A DNA stretch of 41,461 bases, from assembly GCA_964594045.1 (NCBI GenBank), contig CAZQKR010000039.1, positions 1-41,461 of the forward strand, read 5' to 3'. Each line of letters opens with the position of its first letter. Within the stretch, counting starts at the first letter, position 1. Shown in pieces: positions 7,292 through 13,929 of the stretch. The position numbers were made by a program, and so were the translations under genes. This DNA is from UBA2365 sp964594045 (lineage in GTDB: Bacteria > Bacteroidota > Bacteroidia > Chitinophagales > Saprospiraceae). The notes below the pieces were generated by a model, which was given only the letters and a program-made list of their open reading frames with translations, was not told where the DNA came from and made no database searches.

Positions 7292-7951
7292 ATGGCCATT
7301 TTTAACGAAAGTACGCGGCAACAACTGACTGATCTTCTTGGTCAGCTCATCGATGAGGTTCAGATTGCCTTTTTCGGTTCAGAAATAAATTGCCCGGGCT
7401 GCAGGGACACTTTCCTGTTTATGGAAGAGTTCTGCAGTTTACACGATAAAATATCACTCAGCTATTATGATATCGAAAAAGATCAGGGTTTTGCCGGGCA
7501 ACTTGGCGTTGACAAGACTCCGGCTATAGTATTGCTTGACGCACAGGGACATGATCATGGTCTCCGTTTTTACGGAATACCGGCTGGTTATGAAATCCAT
7601 ACTCTGATCGCCTCTGTCAGGGAACTCAGCGGTTATCCTGCGGAAATGCCTGAAGATATCAACCTGAGGATCAATCGGATCACTGAACCTATTCACATCC
7701 AGGTTTTTGTGACGCCCACCTGTTCACAATGCCCGGGAGCCGCCATCACTGCACACCGTCTTGCATTGCTCAATGAGCACATCGTGGCAGACATCATCGA
7801 AGCAAATACTTTTTCTGAACTATCTGAAAAATACGAGGTGAAGAGCGTGCCAAAAGTCATTATCAATGAATTGACCGTATTTACGGGAGCTCAGCCTGTC
7901 ACCAGATTTCTGGAAGCAATGGAGACAATCTGTTCAAAAACAGTCTTTTAA
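7292..7951 (+). CDS. Tandem thioredoxin-fold protein (PDO / glutaredoxin-like disulfide oxidoreductase)
   Basis: 219 residues with two thioredoxin folds in tandem. The first has CPGC at residues 34-37 and the cis-proline TP at 76-77. The second has CSQC at 144-147 and a SVPKV cis-proline turn near 185. The architecture is that of archaeal-type protein disulfide oxidoreductase and of the N-terminal domain of AhpF. Such proteins are usually reduced by a thioredoxin reductase, but no reductase gene lies nearby. No signal peptide, so it acts in the cytoplasm. Unlike AhpF N-domains, where only one CxxC is kept, both pairs are present here, so both centres could be redox-active. Confidence 0.85.
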   Translation: MAIFNESTRQQLTDLLGQLIDEVQIAFFGSEINCPGCRDTFLFMEEFCSLHDKISLSYYDIEKDQGFAGQLGVDKTPAIVLLDAQGHDHGLRFYGIPAGYEIHTLIASVRELSGYPAEMPEDINLRINRITEPIHIQVFVTPTCSQCPGAAITAHRLALLNEHIVADIIEANTFSELSEKYEVKSVPKVIINELTVFTGAQPVTRFLEAMETICSKTVF

Positions 7952-7975
7952 AGCTTTTTTTAGTGAAAATCACCC

Positions 7976-8563
7976 CTAAAACAATCTGCCAATGGTGACA
8001 GAGAGGTAATTGAATCTTCGTTTGTCCGGAATTTTTACTACCGGCGTGATCCCGTTTTCATATACGATATCAAAGGTAAACCTTCCATAATCAAAACCTC
8101 CGCCTGCATTCACTCCCAGGAACAGGTCATTGATGGTGGTGAAGTCGATCCCAACATCATTCTCATCCACATGAAAAACATAGTTGAGGTTTGCACCAAC
8201 ACTGAACCTGAAACTGAATTTTCGGCTCATGTTAACACAATAACCCATGTTGAGCGGAACTTTAAGCGTATAATATCTTGGATCTCCGGAACTTAAGAAA
8301 CTCGAACCTTCTTCGACCTGAAACCAGTACAGGTGCAATCCCGGGCTTAAATAATAACCATAGGGACTGATCCGCGCATCAAATCCGATGTGCCAGCCAT
8401 CCATTCTGCCAACCGTATCTGCCTGATCGTCAGATATAGCCCTGTTGACAAAAACACTTCCTATCTTAAAATTTGCACTGTTCTGGGCATGTATAAATGT
8501 TTGTCCAAAAAGGATCAAGATGGAGGTGTTTAAAAAAAATATAATTTTTTTTATTCCTGTCAT
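7976..8563 (-). CDS. Outer-membrane beta-barrel protein
   Basis: 195 residues. The signal peptide ends near FIHAQ (about residue 27). Alternating hydrophobic strands follow, with aromatic girdle residues, for example LSPGLHLYWFQVE, YTLKVPLNMGYCV, FSFRFSVGANLNYVF, LFLGVNAGGGFDYGRFTFDIVYENG and the last strand YLSVTIGRLF with a terminal Phe. This is the PorT-like outer-membrane beta-barrel type (PF13568-like) common in Bacteroidota. Its length suggests eight strands. Substrate or partner unknown. Its stop faces the stop of the thioredoxin-fold gene 24 bases away. Confidence 0.8.
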   Translation of the reverse strand: MTGIKKIIFFLNTSILILFGQTFIHAQNSANFKIGSVFVNRAISDDQADTVGRMDGWHIGFDARISPYGYYLSPGLHLYWFQVEEGSSFLSSGDPRYYTLKVPLNMGYCVNMSRKFSFRFSVGANLNYVFHVDENDVGIDFTTINDLFLGVNAGGGFDYGRFTFDIVYENGITPVVKIPDKRRFNYLSVTIGRLF

Positions 8564-8605
8564 GTATGAGAATGTATATCAATTCATTTTGATTACCTTA
8601 GCTTA

Positions 8606-8613
8606 CAAAAGTA
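8606..8613 (-). promoter_or_regulatory. -7 element for the beta-barrel gene
   Basis: On the minus strand this reads TACTTTTG, matching TAnnTTTG, 43 bases upstream of the ATG at 8561-8563. No convincing -33 TTG is present. Confidence 0.35.
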
Positions 8614-8657
8614 ATGATTTTTAATTTTTAATTCCCTTTAAACTAAAAAAATACCTT

Positions 8658-9827
8658 ATGTATCCTGATCTGTCATATTTCTTTCACGATGTGTTCAACA
8701 CACCTTTAGACAATGCGGCATCCATATTCAAAACGTACGGGCTTTTCCTGGCGCTTGCTTTTTTGGCAGCTGCATTTGTCGTTTACCTGGAGCTGAAGCG
8801 GAAAGAACATGAAGGTGTGATCAAACCACTGGTGGTCACCAAAAAGAATTCAGGTGAAATGCCTTACACCAGCATATTGATCAATGCTTTGATCGGTTTT
8901 ATACTTGGGTTCAAATTGTTCTTTATCCTGGGCAATTTTGATGCTTTCAAGGCAGATGGAGCAGGAGTGGTTTTTTCAACGGACGGTAACTGGCCGGGCG
9001 GACTGATCTTCGGATTGTTGTACGGAGGATATACCTTCTGGAACTGGAGAAAGAACAAAAAAACACAGCAAAAAGAAACCACTGTTACCATACATCCTTA
9101 TGAAAAAACAGGGGACATCACCATTATTGCAGCCATTTCAGGAATTGTAGGTGCGCGACTTTTTTCTATTCTTGAGAATCTTGACCTGTTTTTTCAGGAT
9201 CCGTTGGGGCAGATCTTTTCAGGGAGCGGATTGACGGTTTACGGAGGGTTGATCGTTGCATTCATCGTCGTTTATTTTTATATCAAGAAATTGGGAATTC
9301 CGGTTTTACACATGATGGATATCGCTGGTATGGCGATCATTTTGGGATATGGTATCGGCAGATTAGGCTGTCATTTTTCCGGGGACGGAGACTGGGGCAT
9401 TGTCAACGAAATGGCCAAACCGGCATGGTTTATTTTACCTGACTGGATGTGGTCGTATGATTATCCGCATAATGTGATCAATGAAGGGGTTCCTATTGCA
9501 GGTTGCACCGCAAAATATTGCAATAGGCTAGACCCCGGTGTTTTTCCCACCTCAGTTTATGAAACCATTGCATCTACCCTGATTTTCATATTTTTGTGGA
9601 TCATGAGGAAGCGGATCAAAATCGCCGGGTTTATTTTCTTTATGTATCTTGTTTTCAATGGTGTAGAGCGGTTTTTGATCGAGACCATCCGGGTGAATGA
9701 CAAGTACAATTATTTCGGATTTGAATGGTCTCAGGCTCAGTATATTTCTGTGGTATTTGTGATCATCGGAATTGCGGGCATGTACTTTTTATTCAGAAAA
9801 AACAAATATTCAATTAAAGGTGACTAA
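8658..9827 (+). CDS. lgt: Prolipoprotein diacylglyceryl transferase
   Basis: 389 residues. An integral membrane enzyme that moves a diacylglyceryl group from phosphatidylglycerol to the lipobox Cys of prolipoproteins, the first step of lipoprotein maturation. The Lgt signature is YGIGRLGCHFSGDGDWGI at about residues 231-248, with a further conserved part VFPTSVYETIASTLIFIFLW. Seven or more hydrophobic segments can be seen. It is about 100 residues longer than E. coli Lgt because of an extended N-terminus and a Lys/Thr-rich cytosolic loop around residues 130-150 (KNKKTQQKETTVTIHPYEKTG), a form common in Bacteroidota. It is followed after 9 bases by a dehydrogenase gene, probably cotranscribed. 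Confidence 0.93.
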   Translation: MYPDLSYFFHDVFNTPLDNAASIFKTYGLFLALAFLAAAFVVYLELKRKEHEGVIKPLVVTKKNSGEMPYTSILINALIGFILGFKLFFILGNFDAFKADGAGVVFSTDGNWPGGLIFGLLYGGYTFWNWRKNKKTQQKETTVTIHPYEKTGDITIIAAISGIVGARLFSILENLDLFFQDPLGQIFSGSGLTVYGGLIVAFIVVYFYIKKLGIPVLHMMDIAGMAIILGYGIGRLGCHFSGDGDWGIVNEMAKPAWFILPDWMWSYDYPHNVINEGVPIAGCTAKYCNRLDPGVFPTSVYETIASTLIFIFLWIMRKRIKIAGFIFFMYLVFNGVERFLIETIRVNDKYNYFGFEWSQAQYISVVFVIIGIAGMYFLFRKNKYSIKGD

Positions 9828-9836
9828 TTTTTCGGT

Positions 9837-10613
9837 ATGTCAAAAACAGTATTGATCACAGGAGCATCTGCCGGAATCGGCAGAGAATTGGCTTTTGAAT
9901 TTGCCCGTCACGGTTATGGATTGATCCTGGTTGCCAGAAGGAAAGCAAGGCTTGAGGAACTGAGTGAAGAGGTCAGGGCGAAATTTCCTGTCCAGGTAAC
10001 GGTGATCGGTCAGGATCTGGGATTGGCAGGCAGTGCTGAACAATTGTATGAAACAGTGAGTCAGGCAGGACTTAGTACCGGTGTTCTGGTCAATAATGCC
10101 GGTTTTGGTATCCGCGGTACCTTTGAGGAGAATGATGCGGATGCAGAAGAAAAAATGATCGTACTCAACATTCTGACACTGACCAAACTCACCAGGCTTT
10201 TTGGCCTCCAGATGGCTGTGAATGGCGGCGGTACCATCATCAACATTGCCTCAACAGCTGCTTTTCAGCCTGTGCCTTATTTTGGGGTGTATGCTGCCAC
10301 GAAAGCTTACGTGATGAGTTTTTCACGGGCTGTGGATTTTGAGTGGAGAAAAAAGAATGTCCGGGTGCTTACGGTTTGCCCCGGACCAACCGAAACCGAA
10401 TTCGGATCTGTTGCAGGGGTGGATGTGAAAACGACTGCTTTCACCGGTTCAGTTCCAGACGGAAAGGATCTTGCCCGGTTCATATACGCTTCATTTCAAT
10501 CCGGTAAAAGCTTGTCCATACATGGATTGATGAACCGGTTACAGGTGTTTTTGCAGAGATTTGTTCCCGGGAAAATGGTGATCAGAACTGCAGCACTCCT
10601 GATGAAACGTTGA
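9837..10613 (+). CDS. Short-chain dehydrogenase/reductase (SDR family)
   Basis: 258 residues. A classical SDR with the NAD(P)-binding TGASAGIG at 8-15, VNNAGFG at 85-91, catalytic Ser139 in NIAST, and Tyr152/Lys156 in YAATKAY. LVARRKARLE after strand 2 has basic residues that favour NADP. The sequence resembles the DltE/YqjQ-like group of uncharacterised oxidoreductases. A hydrophobic/basic C-terminus (FLQRFVPGKMVIRTAALLMKR) may contact the membrane. Substrate unknown. It starts 9 bases after lgt and is probably in the same transcript. Confidence 0.88.
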   Translation: MSKTVLITGASAGIGRELAFEFARHGYGLILVARRKARLEELSEEVRAKFPVQVTVIGQDLGLAGSAEQLYETVSQAGLSTGVLVNNAGFGIRGTFEENDADAEEKMIVLNILTLTKLTRLFGLQMAVNGGGTIINIASTAAFQPVPYFGVYAATKAYVMSFSRAVDFEWRKKNVRVLTVCPGPTETEFGSVAGVDVKTTAFTGSVPDGKDLARFIYASFQSGKSLSIHGLMNRLQVFLQRFVPGKMVIRTAALLMKR

Positions 10614-10627
10614 TGGTCATGTAAAAA

Positions 10628-10670
10628 TCTATGTGGTAAAAAAAACTGGTCAACACATTGATCAATAGAA
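10628..10670. repeat. Partial third copy of the duplicated segment
   Basis: The segment beginning CTATGTGGTAAAA and running through CAACACATTGAT and AATAGAA recurs, with few changes, at about 10978-11022 and 11437-11478, inside the two long copies. Confidence 0.7.
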
Positions 10671-10720
10671 CCTATTATCTTTTTTTACAAGATTTTTAGT
10701 TTCGGATTTGAAGTAGCTTG

Positions 10721-11088
10721 TTCAACCCTTTCCGGGTTGTAAGCATTTTTCCTCCTGGTCACGGCATTGCATACCGTGTTATTGAGTATTAACCACTTCG
10801 TGGTATTTTTCTGATCGGTGCCGTGGTATTCTTCTATTATTTTGATGTTTTTTATCAAAATCTAAATGTATTCTATCCATAAAAAAAATTTTCAGTATAT
10901 GTTTCATGGATCAACTTGTCGGCTTCTGTTAGGCGAATTTTAATAAAAAGCCTATGTTTTCTTATGTGTCTATGTTCCTATGTGGTAAAAAAAAAACTGG
11001 TTAACACATTGATAAATAGAATCTTGGAACATTTTGTTCATTTATAGTTGAACACTTTTAAAGAAATACCATTGATCAAAAATCACAA
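10721..11088. repeat. Long direct repeat, copy 1 (about 368 bp, hairpin-rich)
   Basis: Begins TTCAACCCTTTCCGGG and ends AAAAATCACAA. Internal hairpins: CAACCC/GGGTTG (10723-10739), ACCAC/GTGGT with loop TTC (10792-10804), TTTTGAT/ATCAAAA (10840-10860), and a longer-range pairing CACGGCA (10760-10766) with TGCCGTG (10819-10825). No ORF. The same unit recurs 458 bases downstream. Confidence 0.85.
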
Positions 11089-11178
11089 TTCCTTGATCGG
11101 AGCCTGCCCATATGAGCTTGCCAGTAGGGGTTCTGAAACCAACATCTGATTTATATTCCATATTTTCCTGGTAAGCTA

Positions 11179-11545
11179 TTCAACCCTTTCCGGGTTGTAA
11201 GCATTTTTCCTCCTGGTCACGGCATTGCATACCGTGTTATTGAGTATTAACCACTTCGTGGTATTTTTCTGATCGGTGCCGTGGTATTCTTCTATTATTT
11301 TGATGTTTTTTATCAAAATCTAAATGTATTCTATCCATAAAAAAAATTTTCAGTATATGTTTCATGGGTCAACCTGTCGGCTTCTGTTAGGTAAATTTTA
11401 ATAAAAAGCCTATGTTTTCTTATGTGTCTATGTTCCTATGTGGTGAAAAGAAACTGGTCAACACATTGATCAATAGAATCTTGGAACATTTTGTTCATTT
11501 ATAGGTGAACACTTTTAAAGAAATACCATTGATCAAAAATCACAA
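11179..11545. repeat. Long direct repeat, copy 2
   Basis: Nearly identical to 10721-11088, with a handful of substitutions and one length change (for example GATCAACTTGTC becomes GGTCAACCTGTC). All the hairpins of copy 1 are kept. The copy ends exactly where the 33-bp tandem array begins. Confidence 0.85.
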
Positions 11546-11709
11546 ATCTTTGACACTGACGAGGCAAAGCCTGTCAGCATCCTTGACACTGACGAGGCAA
11601 AGCCTGTCAGCATCCTTGACACTGACGTGGCAAAGCCTGTCAGCATCCTTGACACTGACGTGGCAAAGCCTGTCAGCATCTTTGACACTGACGAGACAAA
11701 GCCTGTCAG
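11546..11709. repeat. Five tandem 33-bp stem-loop repeats
   Basis: Units begin at 11546, 11579, 11612, 11645 and 11678. Each holds the stem-loop CTGACGAGGC-AAA-GCCTGTCAG, with one bulged base in the left arm. Variation is confined to a few positions (GAGGC in units 1-2, GTGGC in 3-4, GAGAC in 5; ATCC or ATCT at the junction). There are no unique spacers, so this is not a CRISPR array. Confidence 0.9.
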
Positions 11710-11852
11710 GATAAAACCAAATGCTTCAGCTTTTAACATAATTCTGAATCAACTTCATTGTCTAAAATTCAATCCGCTAATTGACTGAAAGCCTATAGAC
11801 TAATAGACTATAAATCCCAACATTTAAATCATTTTATTGCTTCATCTGTTCT

Positions 11853-12614
11853 TCACTCCGTTTGCAGCTGATCCCGTATCATTTTGAGTTCATAGCTGAT
11901 CGCTGCCAGTTTATCCTCCAGCAGGTTGTTGAAAACCGCCCTGGAATCCGAAAAACTCAGGTGCGCGTAATACTGCCACAGTTCTGCGATCTCTTCGTAT
12001 GGTATGGTGTATGGCTTATAGAGTTCATTGTCCGAGATCAGTAAAAGCTGGTTCTGATCCTTGAGTTGTTGGATACGTTTGTAGACGACACCTTCCTGGC
12101 GGCTGATGACAATATAGGTCTTCTGGTCTTTGAGCGCATTGAGGTTTTCTACGTAGGAAGCGATCACGATGCTGCCGGATTCTATAGGAAGCATGGAGTC
12201 TCCGTGTATCTCAAATGCGCGGAAGGTGCTTCCGGCAGGAATATTCGGAAAGCTGATCTTAGGCAGTTCCTTAATGTATTCCGGGTCAGCATAACTGTCG
12301 AGGTAGCCTGCTTCAGCCTTTGTCTCCACCAGATCGATATGGTCTTCATTGTTTTTGTCTACCGATATGGCCAGCACCCGCAGATCCTTGTTGCGGATGA
12401 TCTCATAATCCTGATGGCTGATCCTGACCTTCACCAGTTCGTCCACACTTACCTTAAAGTGATCCGCAAGGGCGATCAGTCCCTGGATGCCCGGTTCTGT
12501 CTTTCCCCTTTCGTAATCGCCCAGTGTAGTCCGGGCAATGGAAAGTGCATCTGCGAGTTCCTGCTGCGATACGTGGTGTTTCTTTCTGAGATACCTGATA
12601 TTGTCTGCCAGCAT
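11853..12614 (-). CDS. LexA/CI-like repressor: XRE helix-turn-helix plus S24 peptidase
   Basis: 253 residues from the ATG at 12612-12614; a TTG further out at 12647 would add 11 residues. An N-terminal XRE helix-turn-helix (NIRYLRKKHHVSQQELADAL ... TLGDYERGKTEP) is followed by an S24 autopeptidase domain. It has a plausible Ala-Gly cleavage site in KAEAGYL (residues 102-103), catalytic Ser140 in HGDSMLP and Lys179 in VVYKRI. Such proteins self-cleave when RecA filaments form, releasing their operators. It is divergent from the polymerase genes and shares a palindromic control region with them, so it probably represses both them and itself, acting as a LexA substitute. The C-terminal 50 residues are helical and of unknown role. 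Confidence 0.88.
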   Translation of the reverse strand: MLADNIRYLRKKHHVSQQELADALSIARTTLGDYERGKTEPGIQGLIALADHFKVSVDELVKVRISHQDYEIIRNKDLRVLAISVDKNNEDHIDLVETKAEAGYLDSYADPEYIKELPKISFPNIPAGSTFRAFEIHGDSMLPIESGSIVIASYVENLNALKDQKTYIVISRQEGVVYKRIQQLKDQNQLLLISDNELYKPYTIPYEEIAELWQYYAHLSFSDSRAVFNNLLEDKLAAISYELKMIRDQLQTE

Positions 12615-12640
12615 AATTTTTTTGTTAAAAAATGAATGAT

Positions 12641-12672
12641 TTGACAAATCTACAAAAAATGTTTTATATTTG
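12641..12672 (+). promoter_or_regulatory. Promoter of the DinB-DnaE operon
   Basis: TTG at 12641-12643, a 21-base spacer and TATATTTG at 12665-12672 (full match to TAnnTTTG). The expected start near 12679 precedes the ATG at 12723. A minus-strand -7 element TAGATTTG (12645-12652) for the repressor gene overlaps the same region. Confidence 0.65.
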
Positions 12673-12674
12673 TC
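12643..12674. promoter_or_regulatory. Inverted repeat joining the two divergent -7 elements
   Basis: GACAAAT (12643-12649) and its reverse complement ATTTGTC (12668-12674) each overlap one of the divergent -7 elements. A dimeric repressor binding here would silence both directions. Symmetry could partly follow from the two promoters being alike. Confidence 0.45.
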
Positions 12675-12690
12675 GGGTTATACGCCCAAT

Positions 12691-12713
12691 AAATGTCGAA
12701 TAAAACGACATTT
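12691..12713. promoter_or_regulatory. Palindrome AAATGTCG-N7-CGACATTT, candidate operator
   Basis: Perfect 8-base arms at 12691-12698 and 12706-12713, lying between the predicted transcription start and the ATG at 12723. An in-frame ATG at 12693 lies inside the left arm, so the palindrome argues for the later start. It is a good candidate operator for the S24 repressor encoded next door. Confidence 0.5.
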
Positions 12714-12722
12714 TGTAAAAAA

Positions 12723-13865
12723 ATGTTTGAAAGGGCTATATTACACATGGATCTGGACACTTTTTTCGTGTCCGTCGAGCGGTTGAAAAACAGCTCGTTT
12801 GAAGGGATACCGCTGATCATCGGCGGTGTGAACAGCCGTGGAGTGGTTGCTTCATGCAGTTATGAGGCACGCAGGTTTGGCGTGCATTCGGCCATGCCGA
12901 TGAAAATGGCTTTGCGGCTTTGCCCCCAGGCAACGGTTTTGCGTGGCGACATGGATTCCTATACCCGGTATTCCAACATGGTGACAGAGGTGATCGCTGA
13001 AGAAGCGCCTGTTTATGAAAAAGCCTCCATCGATGAATTTTACCTCGATCTGAGTGGAATGGACCGCTACTTCGGGTGTTTTAAATGGTCATCGGAACTT
13101 CGTCAAAAGGTGATCAGGGAGACCGGTCTGCCCATATCGATGGGCTTGTCAGTCAACAAGCTGGTTTCCAAAATAGGCACCGGGGAAGCCAAACCCAACG
13201 GTGGTAAAGAGATCCCCAACGGAACAGAAAAATGCTTTCTGGCACCGCTTTCCACCGCAAAAATTCCCGGTATCGGCAAAGAAACATTCAAAAAGCTCAG
13301 TTTCATGGGGGTCAGAAAAATCGAAACGCTGAGCCGTATACCGGTGCGCCTGCTCGAAAGGGAATTCGGGCAAAACGGGAAAGTGCTCTGGGAAAAGGCC
13401 AATGCCATCGACATGACGCCCATCGTTCCTTACCGGGAACAAAAATCCATTTCCAAGGAGAGAACTTTTATGGAAGATAGCCTGGATCTCAGAATGATAC
13501 GCGATGTGCTTTCCGGTATGGCAGATTCGCTGGCTTTCGAGCTGAGATCCAAAAAAAAGCTAACCTCTGTGGTTACCGTGAAGATAAGGTATGCGGATTT
13601 CAATACCTATACCAAACAGAAAAAAATTGCCTATACATCCAATGACAGGGTTTTACACGCACACATCAGGGAATTGTTTGACGCACTCTATGAGCGCAGA
13701 CAGCTGATCCGGCTGATCGGGGTCAAGTTCAGCGGCTTGGTCAGCGGTTATTTTCAGATGGATCTTTTCGAGGATACGATGAAGGATATCAGGCTGCTTC
13801 AGCAGATGGACCGAATACGCAACCGTTTTGGCTATAACGCCGTAAAACGGGCCAATACACTGTAA
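12723..13865 (+). CDS. dinB: Y-family DNA polymerase IV
   Basis: 380 residues from the ATG at 12723, which starts the family's N-terminal strand (RAILHMDLDTFFVSVE; catalytic D10). The second catalytic motif is SIDEFYLDL (D104, E105). The thumb helix-hairpin-helix is IPGIGKETFKKL, and a little-finger domain follows. The C-terminal QMDLF (about 345-349) is a clean beta-clamp-binding motif. It performs translesion synthesis with low fidelity. It lies 64 bases before a DnaE gene and is divergent from an S24 repressor, which is the logic of ImuB-DnaE2 mutagenesis cassettes. Unlike ImuB, the catalytic acidic residues are intact, so it should be an active polymerase. Confidence 0.93.
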   Translation: MFERAILHMDLDTFFVSVERLKNSSFEGIPLIIGGVNSRGVVASCSYEARRFGVHSAMPMKMALRLCPQATVLRGDMDSYTRYSNMVTEVIAEEAPVYEKASIDEFYLDLSGMDRYFGCFKWSSELRQKVIRETGLPISMGLSVNKLVSKIGTGEAKPNGGKEIPNGTEKCFLAPLSTAKIPGIGKETFKKLSFMGVRKIETLSRIPVRLLEREFGQNGKVLWEKANAIDMTPIVPYREQKSISKERTFMEDSLDLRMIRDVLSGMADSLAFELRSKKKLTSVVTVKIRYADFNTYTKQKKIAYTSNDRVLHAHIRELFDALYERRQLIRLIGVKFSGLVSGYFQMDLFEDTMKDIRLLQQMDRIRNRFGYNAVKRANTL

Positions 13866-13929
13866 AAAACTGAGTGATACAGGCTTAAATGCCACGGAGA
13901 ATTTGGGAAAACCAAAAAACAGGATAATA

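Larger units (their letters stand above)
10614..11852. other. Gene-free repeat block
   Basis: About 1.2 kb without a credible gene between the SDR gene and the S24 repressor gene. It contains a ~368-bp direct duplication (10721-11088 and 11179-11545), a partial third copy of the duplication's inner segment at 10628-10670, five 33-bp tandem repeats (11546-11709) and a short AGACTA motif near 11790-11815. ORFs here come from the tandem repeats being a multiple of three in length. Confidence 0.8.

Noticed and set aside
10614..11545. Insertion sequence
   Set aside because: No transposase ORF and no terminal inverted repeats were found around the duplicated unit.
11546..11709. CRISPR array
   Set aside because: The units are contiguous without unique spacers, and no cas gene is present.
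11505..11739. ORFs on both strands encoding repetitive peptides
   Set aside because: They arise because the tandem unit is 33 bp, a multiple of three; the DNA hairpin is the conserved feature, not the peptide.
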